This document shows, in pieces, positions 1 through 5,926 of a DNA stretch of 8,320 nt. The DNA is from an uncultured Verrucomicrobiales bacterium (GTDB taxonomy: Bacteria > Verrucomicrobiota > Verrucomicrobiae > Limisphaerales > CANJSG01): the NCBI GenBank assembly GCA_946480965.1, contig CAMLMI010000198.1, forward strand, positions 1 through 8,320, written 5' to 3'. The notes beneath the pieces were generated by a model. That model had not been told where the DNA came from, did not search any database, and was given only the letters and a program-made list of their open reading frames with translations. The translations under genes were made by a program, and so were the position numbers. Positions within the stretch are counted from its first letter, which is position 1; every line of letters begins with the position of its first letter.

Positions 1-106
1 TGGCCCGGAGTTCGCGGGCGATCAAACGGGCGACGAGGTTGGCGGCGCAGTCGGAATTGGGTCTGATGATGACTTCCACGGTGTCAGAATCTTCGTTTTT
101 TACCAT
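1..106 (-). CDS. Unrecognised protein, N-terminal fragment (cut by the left edge)
   Basis: An open minus-strand frame begins at an ATG (complement of 104-106) and stays open to the window edge, giving 35 residues that start MVKNEDSDTVEVIIRPNSDC and continue into a helix-like stretch ending ARLIARELRA. The beginning is polar and acidic, with no signal peptide or membrane segment, so a cytoplasmic protein is likely. I do not recognise the family. There is no Shine-Dalgarno sequence before the ATG, and in-frame TTG and CTG codons lie just upstream, so the start is uncertain. It is divergent from the deacetylase gene to its right. The call rests on an open frame with plausible composition only; the rest of the gene is outside the window. 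Confidence 0.5.
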   Translation of the reverse strand, partial: MVKNEDSDTVEVIIRPNSDCAANLVARLIARELRA

Positions 107-124
107 CGTCAGGAGCGCTCTGAG

Positions 125-153
125 CAACAATCCCCTCGAATTGGGGGTTGTTG
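125..153. other. 11-bp inverted repeat in the divergent intergenic gap
   Basis: Bases 125-135 pair with 143-153 around a 7-base loop (136-142). Ten pairs are Watson-Crick and one (131/147) is a T-G wobble, so the hairpin is better as plus-strand RNA; as minus-strand RNA that position is an A-C mismatch. No T-run follows on either side, so it is not a standard intrinsic terminator. It sits 18 bases upstream of the minus-strand start at 106 and about 105 bases upstream of the deacetylase start. It could be an operator or a leader structure; the role is unknown. Confidence 0.35.
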
Positions 154-258
154 GTTTGGCCCTCCGATCCGGACCTTAAACACCGTGGATTCGGGCCGGT
201 TTCAGCTCGTTTTCCGCAGGTTTCCGTGTTCTTTGTCTCGCCGTTTCCGAGCCCGAAA

Positions 259-1125
259 ATGACCACTCCCTATTCCGAATACGTCGCCGCCTTCGCCCGC
301 CTGACCCGCGAGGGCAAACACCTTCCTCTCGGCGGATTTCCCGTGCCCGCTCGTCCCGCTCCGGCCGCCAATGCGCCGACGGTTCTGGTGTTTTCACCGC
401 ATCCCGATGACGAGTGCATCATCGGCGCGCTGCCGCTGCGGCTTCAGCAGGAAGCGGGCTATCGCGTGGTCAACATCGCCGTTACGCAGGGCAGCAACCG
501 CGAGCGGCAAGCCGGACGGTTGGCGGAGCTGAAAGCGGCGTGCGGCTGGATCGGCTTCGGTCTGGAGCAGACCGCGCCCAACGGCCTGGAGCGCGTGCAG
601 CCGAAGACCCGCGAAGCCCACGCGGCCGAATGGACCGCGGCGGTGCAGGTGATCGCTGCGGCGTTGGAGCGGCATCGGCCGCAGGCGATCTTCTTCCCCC
701 ACATCCTCGACTGGAACAGCACGCACATCGGCACCCATTGGCTCGTCCTCGATGCGCTGGCTTCGTTGCCCAAGACGTTCTCCTGTTTCACCGTTGAGAC
801 GGAATACTGGGGCCAGAACCCGTCGCCGAATCTCATGGTGGAATCCTCCGCCGAGGACGTCGCGCAACTTCTTTCGGCCTTGTCGTTCCATGTCGGCGAA
901 GTGCGGCGCAATCCCTTCCATCTGCTGTTGCCCGCGTGGATGCAGGACAACGTGCGGCGCGGCGCGGAACTGGTCGGAGGGCAGGGCGGAGCCGCGCCGG
1001 ATTTCGGCTTTGCGACGCTCTATCGTCTGCGGCGCTGGAAGGACGGGGTGTTGCAGAACGTGTTCAACGGCGGACGTAGCCTATCGGTCGCGGAGAATCC
1101 GGCCACGCTGTTTGCGGACCGGTGA
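259..1125 (+). CDS. PIG-L/LmbE-family deacetylase
   Basis: This 288-residue protein belongs to the zinc-dependent PIG-L/LmbE N-deacetylase family, whose members remove acetyl groups from N-acetylglucosamine-type substrates (examples are PIG-L, MshB and BshB). The hallmark FSPHPDDE lies at residues 45-52: His48 and Asp51 fit the zinc ligands and Asp50 the catalytic base. The second family region is FFPHILDWNSTHIGTHW (145-161), where His156 or His160 should supply the third ligand. Between them is a Rossmann-like strand/helix pattern with a conserved TQGSN-type turn near 76-80. There is no signal peptide, so it is probably cytoplasmic. I chose the ATG at 259 because the first 37 codons of the longer in-frame ORF (from 148) read as an unconserved extension. 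Neither start has a Shine-Dalgarno sequence. The gene is monocistronic as far as visible, converging on the block at 1130. The substrate cannot be read from the sequence. Confidence 0.9.
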   Translation: MTTPYSEYVAAFARLTREGKHLPLGGFPVPARPAPAANAPTVLVFSPHPDDECIIGALPLRLQQEAGYRVVNIAVTQGSNRERQAGRLAELKAACGWIGFGLEQTAPNGLERVQPKTREAHAAEWTAAVQVIAAALERHRPQAIFFPHILDWNSTHIGTHWLVLDALASLPKTFSCFTVETEYWGQNPSPNLMVESSAEDVAQLLSALSFHVGEVRRNPFHLLLPAWMQDNVRRGAELVGGQGGAAPDFGFATLYRLRRWKDGVLQNVFNGGRSLSVAENPATLFADR

Positions 1126-1129
1126 AGAA

Positions 1130-1858
1130 TCACGGTAGCCGCCGGAAGCGCAGGTTGCGGAAGGCGGCGACCGTCTGATAGGTGGCGAGGCCGAGCGGTT
1201 TAGACAGCTCGATCTCTCCGTGGCGCATGGAGATCTTCTTGCCCGTGGTTTCAAGGTCCACCACGGGTTTGTCGTCGATCCAGCAGACGATCTTGTCGGA
1301 GGTGACGCGCACTCGGATGGCGAACCACCGGTTGCGCTCCAGAAAGAGGCTGGTGGTCGTCTCGTTCGACGAGGCGTCCATGCCGTCGATGCTGGAGAGG
1401 CCCACGACGATCCCGCCCCAGCCACCGACGATGAACGAACAGTGCGAATCGCCGACGGGGAAGGTGAGCCCGCAGAAGAAATCCGAGCCTTCGAGCTTCA
1501 TCGCTTCCAGCTCGATCTCGTAGTTCGTGGTGGGGAAACCGGCGGCGTTGGTCCAGTTCACCCCGCCGAGCGACGCGCTCATCCCGATCAGCAACCGCCC
1601 GTCCACCACCTCCGGCTCGCTGCCGCCCGCGTAGTCGGTCCGCATCCAGCCGGTCAGATCGCTGCCGTTGAAAAGGGCGGTCCAATTGGTCGAGCCCAGC
1701 GGTGTGGGCAAGGAAGCGGGGGCAGGCGGTGCCGGTTTCGGCGAAACCACGGTTGATGATTCCACCACCGCAGGAGCGGCCGTTTCGCTCGGGCTATGGC
1801 AGGCGGTCAACGCGGCCAGAAGCGGCAGCGATCCGAGGGCGAGGATTTGGAAACGCAT
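1130..1858 (-). CDS. DUF1080 (3-keto-disaccharide hydrolase-like) lipoprotein
   Basis: This is a 242-residue lipoprotein. Residues 1-20 form a type II signal peptide with lipobox LTAC (Cys20). A Pro/Ala/Ser-rich tether of about 38 residues follows, then the DUF1080 domain. The domain opens with the family hallmark ALFNGSDLTGW (61-71) and ends with a HGEIEL turn and the terminal strand FRNLRFRRL, all typical of this concanavalin-like fold. Relatives are abundant in Verrucomicrobiota, Planctomycetota and Bacteroidota. Some have been linked to hydrolysis of 3-keto-glycosides, but many have no tested activity, so a glycan-related role is an inference. The start at 1858 is fixed by the signal peptide; the same frame extends 73 codons further upstream, but that part runs into the preceding gene and reads as arginine/proline-rich noise. 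It is the last gene of the minus-strand cluster, 31 bases after its neighbour, and no terminator hairpin is visible beyond its stop. Confidence 0.88.
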   Translation of the reverse strand: MRFQILALGSLPLLAALTACHSPSETAAPAVVESSTVVSPKPAPPAPASLPTPLGSTNWTALFNGSDLTGWMRTDYAGGSEPEVVDGRLLIGMSASLGGVNWTNAAGFPTTNYEIELEAMKLEGSDFFCGLTFPVGDSHCSFIVGGWGGIVVGLSSIDGMDASSNETTTSLFLERNRWFAIRVRVTSDKIVCWIDDKPVVDLETTGKKISMRHGEIELSKPLGLATYQTVAAFRNLRFRRLP

Positions 1859-1889
1859 GGCCACTGGACGAGCGTGCGGCGCGGCAGCT

Positions 1890-2417
1890 TCAAGGAATGG
1901 CGTCTTCCACCATCTTGCGGAAGGCGGCTTCGCTCTCCGTGCCGAGCGCCTTGGGTGCGGTGAAGCGGACGAAGACACTGCCTTCTTTGCTGTCGAGGAT
2001 CGCGCCGAGCAGCATGTGGTCGGCGAGCGGCGTCTTGGGCCCACCGGGCATTCCGCTCTGATAGGTGCCGACGGCACGCACGAGCGTCAGCTTGCGGCCG
2101 CGCACGGTCTTCTCCTCGACCTTGGAATCGAGCTTGTCACCGGTCTCGGCGAACTGCCCGAGCCAGCGGGTGACGTTGGCCTGGGCCCCGCCACCGTCAC
2201 CGACGCCGAAGTGGAAGAAGACCGTTTCGCCCTCGGCCTTGCCGTCGGCCGAAGCGACCTTGAGCTGGGCCTTGCGCATGGCCGAGGTCGATTCGACCCA
2301 GGTCCACTTCTCGGGGCGTTTGAAGGAAAACTCGCCGACCTTGAAGGTGGCGGGAGCTTCGGCGGCAATGACGCCGACCGCGAAGAGCGCGGCGGCCAAG
2401 ATGGAGGCAAGTTTCAT
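1890..2417 (-). CDS. Small secreted protein of unknown function
   Basis: This 175-residue protein starts with a Sec signal peptide (MKLASILAAALFAVGVIAA, cleavage probably near residue 19-21). The mature part reads as a single small alpha/beta domain: a FSFKRPEKWTWV opening (about 31-42), an AMRKAQLKV segment, a FFHFGVGDGGGAQANVTRW strand-loop-helix (about 69-87), and a closing segment with strands LTLVRAVG and VFVRFTAPKA and a final helix. Similar small exported proteins, with a P-x-x-W beginning and a glycine-rich GxGDGGG loop before an RW helix, seem familiar to me from planctomycete and verrucomicrobial genomes, but I know no assigned function. The ATG at 2417 is chosen because it places the signal peptide at the N terminus; the 22 upstream in-frame codons overlap the previous gene. 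It lies 7 bases after that gene, which strongly suggests co-transcription. Confidence 0.8.
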   Translation of the reverse strand: MKLASILAAALFAVGVIAAEAPATFKVGEFSFKRPEKWTWVESTSAMRKAQLKVASADGKAEGETVFFHFGVGDGGGAQANVTRWLGQFAETGDKLDSKVEEKTVRGRKLTLVRAVGTYQSGMPGGPKTPLADHMLLGAILDSKEGSVFVRFTAPKALGTESEAAFRKMVEDAIP

Positions 2418-2424
2418 GAAAGGA

Positions 2425-3030
2425 TCAGTTGCGGAGCTGCTTTTTCTCGGTCGAAAAACTGGTGACGACATCGCGTTCGTCAAACTCGACTTCGAGGAAC
2501 GTGATCACGCCATAGACGTGGCCATGCGGCCATTTGATCTCGGCCCATCGCCGCAGCAGGGTGCCCTTGAATCCGAGCAATTCCTCGGAAGGCGGTCCGA
2601 AAGCATCCTTCATCGCTGTTCCCGTGCTCTTGCCGACTTTGATCCGGGCCAGCACGTCGGGCGACAGATCCGGCCCCACGATCCGCTCTTCACCGATCCT
2701 GGAGCGGAGGTGCGTCCGGTTGTTGTAGCGGTGGGCTTTTTGGACGACGCCGTTGGTGTCGGCCAAGAGATCAAGGCTGGAACTGCGCTGGACCATTTGC
2801 AATCCGAGGTTGTCTTGGCCCAAGTCCTCGACCGTGAAATAGCGGAGCAGCAGCCAGCCCTGTGATCCGAGCTGGGAATCGGGCTTGCCGAGGATCTTCT
2901 TGGCTTCGGCCACGGTGGTGGTTCCCGGGACGATCCGCGCGACCTTCGCCGGGTCCATATGGGCGGCGCAGCCGGACAGAAAGGCAAGGGCGGCAATCGC
3001 GACGAAGGAGAGAAATCCTCGATGGATCAT
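2425..3030 (-). CDS. Lipoprotein with two BamE/SmpA-like units
   Basis: This 201-residue protein has a type II signal peptide with lipobox LSGC (Cys21). Its mature part appears internally duplicated. Unit one starts VARIVPGTTTVAEAKKILGK (30-49) followed by PDSQ, then strands ending LDLLADTNGVVQKA (86-99). Unit two starts LARIKVGKSTGTAMKDAFG (127-145) followed by PPSEE, then strands ending LEVEFDERDVVTSFS (179-193). The pattern I-x-x-G-x-(S/T)-T, a short helix, G-x-P, then a strand with an Asp turn resembles the SmpA/OmlA (BamE) fold seen in outer-membrane lipoproteins. There is no Asp after Cys21 (the next residues are AAH), so inner-membrane retention is not indicated by the +2 rule as defined in enterobacteria. 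It sits 33 bases after the propeller gene and 7 bases before the next gene. The fold assignment is by eye and could be wrong; the lipoprotein call is firmer. Confidence 0.8.
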   Translation of the reverse strand: MIHRGFLSFVAIAALAFLSGCAAHMDPAKVARIVPGTTTVAEAKKILGKPDSQLGSQGWLLLRYFTVEDLGQDNLGLQMVQRSSSLDLLADTNGVVQKAHRYNNRTHLRSRIGEERIVGPDLSPDVLARIKVGKSTGTAMKDAFGPPSEELLGFKGTLLRRWAEIKWPHGHVYGVITFLEVEFDERDVVTSFSTEKKQLRN

Positions 3031-3063
3031 GGGCGCTTCTTCTGGCGAGCCGGCGAGGAGGTG

Positions 3064-4587
3064 TCAATCCGCGGTTGGGACTACCGCGTAGAGCTTCTTC
3101 ATCGTGGCCACGTAGAGCGTGCCGTTGGCGGCGCAGGCGGTGGAATTGATCGCGCCGTCCAGCTTCACGGAGGAGAGAAGCTTCTTCTCCCGGCCCTGGG
3201 CGAAGACGAAGAAGTCGCCGCGCCGGGTGCCGAGGAAGATCTTGCCGTCGGCCGCCAGAACCGAGGCCCAGGTCTCGCCGCCGATGTCGTGGTTCCAGAC
3301 CGTCTGGCCGGTCTTGGCGTCCACACAATGGAGGATGTGCTGGGAATCGGACGCATAGACGAGCCCGCCGGTGACCGTGGGGGTGGACATGGTTTTGCGG
3401 CCCAGTGGGTGGCTCCATTCGAGATGGGTGCGGGTGACGTCGCCGGTGCCGCGCGGATCGACGCGCTTGAGCCAGGCCTCGTTCTTGCCCCACCACCAGT
3501 CGCCGCCGCCGGCCACGAAAATCGAGCCGTCGGCGAAGACGGGCATGCCGAAGATGTTGCTGGGACCGATGCGGCGATTGTTGAGGTAGGGATGAATGTC
3601 GCCCTTGGGCGCTTCGGGATCGCAGTCGAACTGCCAGACCTTCTTCAAGGTCGCCACGCTTCCCGGTTCCGGTGTCCCCTCGAGCGGCTCGAAGCCGTAG
3701 AGCACGCCGTCGCCGCCGGCGAAGACGATCTGTTCACGCCCGTTCACCACCGCGACGGAAGGGGACGACCAGGTGCAGTGGAAGATGTTCGTGGCGATGT
3801 TCTCGCGGTCGCGGGCCAGGAGACGGCCCGTCTTTTTGTCGAGGACCACGAGACTGGGGGCGTCGGGCGTGCGGATGACCTTGTGCGTGTTGTCCACGCC
3901 CGTGCCGGTGTTGAGGTAGAGGTGGTCACCGCGGATGAGAATGGAGCTGTGGGCTCCGTCGTGCGACCAGATGCCCGCGCCCGTGGTGAGGTTGAACTCC
4001 CAGAGAATGTCGGCGTCGACGGGCGAAAGCTTGCGGGGCGTGATCTCGGCGTTCGGGGCGTTGGTGTCACGGGGAACCATGCGGCGGCCTTCGTCGAGGT
4101 AGGGGCCTTGATTCCCGTTGGCGAGCCCCTCGATGTCCATGCACACGACGATGCCCCGGTTGTCCACGAGATAGACGCGGTCGCCTTCCACGGTGGCGGG
4201 CGACGACATGCCGGTCTTGGGCCAGTCGTGGTAGATGTCCTCCTCGCGCTTGGGCACGACGAGCTGCCATTTCAGCGCGCCGGTCTTTTCGTCGAGGCAG
4301 AGATAGACGCCGCGATCACCGGTGTTTTCCGGGTCGCGCGGCTGTTCGTTGTTGGTGCCGATGAAGACGCGGCCATGGGCGACGATGGGCGAGGCGTAGG
4401 TCTCCGTGCCTAGCGCGGCGGTCCAGCGGACGTTCCTGCCCGTGGCGGGATCGAAGGTGTCGGGCAGGCCGATTTCCGACGAGACGTGGTTGCGGCTCCA
4501 GGCCTCGCCCCATTGGGGCTGGTCGCCGGCCCGGAGCGAACCGGCCAAGGACAACAGGCAAACGCAGAAGGGAATCCAGGGACGCAT
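3064..4587 (-). CDS. Periplasmic PQQ-type beta-propeller protein
   Basis: This 507-residue protein has a Sec signal peptide (residues 1-20, cleavage near LRA|GD). Cys8 and Cys10 fall inside the hydrophobic core and do not form a lipobox. The rest is a repeat series of PQQ-like propeller blades: YASPIVAHGRVFIGTNNE, then CLDEKTGALKWQL, SSPATVEGDRVYLVDNRG, SSILIRGDHLYLNTGTG, VVLDKKTGRLLARD, SSPSVAVVNGREQIVFAGGD, GMPVFADGSIFVAGGG, STPTVTGGLVYASDS, CVDAKTGQTVWNHDIGG, ADGKIFLGTRRG and ANGTLYVATMKKLYAV. This suggests about seven or eight blades. A tryptophan triplet sits at residues 364-366. The repeats match the BamB/quinoprotein-dehydrogenase superfamily. I see no clear evidence that it binds PQQ or calcium, so it is more likely a structural or scaffold protein than a dehydrogenase. 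BamB itself is a lipoprotein and usually shorter (about 390 residues). The gene leads the closely spaced exported cluster and has no Shine-Dalgarno sequence. Confidence 0.88.
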   Translation of the reverse strand: MRPWIPFCVCLLSLAGSLRAGDQPQWGEAWSRNHVSSEIGLPDTFDPATGRNVRWTAALGTETYASPIVAHGRVFIGTNNEQPRDPENTGDRGVYLCLDEKTGALKWQLVVPKREEDIYHDWPKTGMSSPATVEGDRVYLVDNRGIVVCMDIEGLANGNQGPYLDEGRRMVPRDTNAPNAEITPRKLSPVDADILWEFNLTTGAGIWSHDGAHSSILIRGDHLYLNTGTGVDNTHKVIRTPDAPSLVVLDKKTGRLLARDRENIATNIFHCTWSSPSVAVVNGREQIVFAGGDGVLYGFEPLEGTPEPGSVATLKKVWQFDCDPEAPKGDIHPYLNNRRIGPSNIFGMPVFADGSIFVAGGGDWWWGKNEAWLKRVDPRGTGDVTRTHLEWSHPLGRKTMSTPTVTGGLVYASDSQHILHCVDAKTGQTVWNHDIGGETWASVLAADGKIFLGTRRGDFFVFAQGREKKLLSSVKLDGAINSTACAANGTLYVATMKKLYAVVPTAD

Positions 4588-4675
4588 TCCGCGAACGCTA
4601 CGCGCTGGAGAGCCCGAGGTAAACCCTTCGCCGTGGGCCCGAAAGCGGGGAGGCCAAGACGGCCGGACGGGGCGC

Positions 4676-5824
4676 TCACAGCCCCAGATCCAACTGGTCT
4701 CCCGCTCTGGGTGGCCGACGGAAATGCTCGGCCGAGAGCCCAGAGCGATTCCCGGAGATGCCGGCCTTGCGGCAGGCGATCTGGAACTGCGAGGCGATCT
4801 GCTCGGCGAAGATGCCGCTGCCCGACATCCGTTCGCCGAACTCCGCGTTGTTCAGCTTCCCGTCCCGCACGGCCTGGATGCGGTTCATCACCTTGTCGAA
4901 GCGGTCCGGATACCAGCGCTTGAGCCAGTCCTGGAACAGCCCCTTCAATCCGTAGGGCAGCCGCAGCACCACGTAGCCGGCGAATTTCGCGCCCGCCTTG
5001 GTGGCTTCGCCGAGGATCGACATCATCTCGTGGTCGTTCAGCCCGGGGATCATCGGGGCCGTCATCACGCCGACGGACACTCCGGCCTCGGCCAGGGTCC
5101 GGATCGTCTCCAGCCGTTGGCGCGGCGACGCGGTGCGCGGCTCCATTCGGCGCGCGAGTTCGGCGTCAAGGGTGGTGACCGAGACGAAGACGGCGACGGC
5201 GTTCCAGCGGGCCAATTCCGTCAGCACATCAAGATCGCGGGTGACGAGCGCGTTCTTCGTGACGATGCCGACGGGGTTGCGGAACTCGGCGAAGACTTCC
5301 AGACAGCCGCGCGTGATGCGGAAGTGGCGTTCGGCCGGCTGGTAGCAATCGGTCACGCCACTCATGGCCACGACCTGCGGTTGCCATTTCGGCGAAGACA
5401 GCCCCTCGCGCAGCAGCCTTGGGGCGTCGGTCTTCACCAGGATCTTGGTCTCGAAATCCAGCCCGGCGGAGAAGCCCAGATACTCGTGCGTGGGCCGGGC
5501 GTAGCAGTAGATGCAGCCGTGTTCGCAGCCGCGATACGGATTGATGCTGAAGTCGAAGGGGATGTCCGGGCTGTCGTTGCGGTTGAGGATCGTCTGCGTG
5601 GCGTCACGGTAGAAGACGGTCTTCGGCCGCGGCGTCTGGCCGATCTCGTCCGGGTGCGGCTCCGCGTCGGGATCGGGCTCCACATGGAGCCGTTCGAAGC
5701 GGTTGGGCGGATTGTCCGCCGCGCCGCGTCCGGGGATGGAAGCTGGAGGTTGCACGCCCCGCACTGTGCCGCATTCGCCGGACAACGACAGACCGATCCT
5801 CGGGCTCCTGCCGCGAAACGTCAC
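4676..5824 (-). CDS. PA0069-family radical SAM protein
   Basis: This 382-residue radical SAM enzyme has the 4Fe-4S motif RGCEHGCIYCYARP, with Cys100, Cys104 and Cys107 (CX3CX2C). It is preceded by NDSPDIPFDFSINPY, and followed by HEYLGFSAGLDFETKI, VTDCYQPAERHFRITRGCLE, the NPVGIVTKNALVTRDLD strand and VSVGVMTAPMIPGLND. These are hallmarks of the PA0069/Rv2578c-type proteins, which resemble spore photoproduct lyase (SplB) but lack an established substrate. The start is uncertain. The frame opens at a GTG (complement of 5822-5824) without a Shine-Dalgarno sequence; in-frame GTG codons also lie at 5764 and 5755, and the family-like IPGRGAADNPPNRFE begins only at residue 30. The protein is therefore probably complete but could be 359-382 residues long. 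It is cytoplasmic, unlike the four exported proteins downstream, and is separated from them by 88 bases. Confidence 0.92.
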   Translation of the reverse strand: MTFRGRSPRIGLSLSGECGTVRGVQPPASIPGRGAADNPPNRFERLHVEPDPDAEPHPDEIGQTPRPKTVFYRDATQTILNRNDSPDIPFDFSINPYRGCEHGCIYCYARPTHEYLGFSAGLDFETKILVKTDAPRLLREGLSSPKWQPQVVAMSGVTDCYQPAERHFRITRGCLEVFAEFRNPVGIVTKNALVTRDLDVLTELARWNAVAVFVSVTTLDAELARRMEPRTASPRQRLETIRTLAEAGVSVGVMTAPMIPGLNDHEMMSILGEATKAGAKFAGYVVLRLPYGLKGLFQDWLKRWYPDRFDKVMNRIQAVRDGKLNNAEFGERMSGSGIFAEQIASQFQIACRKAGISGNRSGLSAEHFRRPPRAGDQLDLGL

Positions 5825-5873
5825 ATTCGTCCCGGGAGCGGCTGAATTTTCCGGGTGGGTTCGGGCAAAGAGC

Positions 5874-5902
5874 TTGCCACGCGGCGGGGGTTCTTCTCTG
5901 AT
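5874..5902 (+). promoter_or_regulatory. Candidate sigma-70-type promoter for the metallopeptidase gene
   Basis: TTGCCA (5874-5879, five of six matches to TTGACA) is followed by a 17-base spacer and TCTGAT (5897-5902, four of six matches to TATAAT). It lies in the 102-base divergent gap, with the -10 box 24 bases before the start codon, which leaves room for the ribosome binding site at 5913-5918. The call is consensus matching by eye in GC-rich DNA, so chance occurrence is possible. Confidence 0.4.
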
Positions 5903-5912
5903 CGCGCCACCA

Positions 5913-5918
5913 AGAGGA
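5913..5918 (+). promoter_or_regulatory. Ribosome binding site of the metallopeptidase gene
   Basis: AGAGGA lies 8 bases before the ATG at 5927, a normal Shine-Dalgarno spacing. This decides the start and places a charged-then-hydrophobic N terminus (MRRSLVRILG) at the beginning of the protein. It is the only convincing Shine-Dalgarno sequence seen before a gene in this window. Confidence 0.65.
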
Positions 5919-5926
5919 TTCTTACC

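Noticed and set aside
151..180. Possible promoter TTGGTT, 18-base spacer, CTTAAA before the deacetylase
   Set aside because: Both boxes match the consensus poorly, so it is not distinguishable from chance.
148..258. N-terminal extension of the deacetylase starting at 148
   Set aside because: The 37 extra codons overlap the hairpin region, have no Shine-Dalgarno sequence, and do not resemble a signal peptide or a family-conserved segment; the ATG at 259 gives a normal family length.
1668..2865. Two overlapping plus-strand ORFs (1668-2465 and 2065-2865)
   Set aside because: They are antisense to the small secreted protein and the BamE-like lipoprotein, both of which have proper export signals in the minus frames.
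2959..4413. 484-codon plus-strand ORF
   Set aside because: It is the codon-aligned antisense of the beta-propeller gene, with no recognisable domain; the minus strand has a signal peptide and repeated PQQ-type blades.
3064..4587. PQQ-dependent alcohol dehydrogenase
   Set aside because: The propeller repeats are present, but I could not identify the vicinal cysteine pair and calcium/PQQ-binding residues of that enzyme family, so only a propeller protein is called.
4638..4649. Small hairpin CCCG-AAAG-CGGG between the radical SAM and propeller genes
   Set aside because: A 4-bp stem with no T-run on the minus strand is too weak to call a terminator, so it does not settle whether the two genes are co-transcribed.
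4406..5845. 479-codon plus-strand ORF
   Set aside because: It is the codon-aligned antisense of the radical SAM gene, which carries a clear CX3CX2C motif and family hallmarks.
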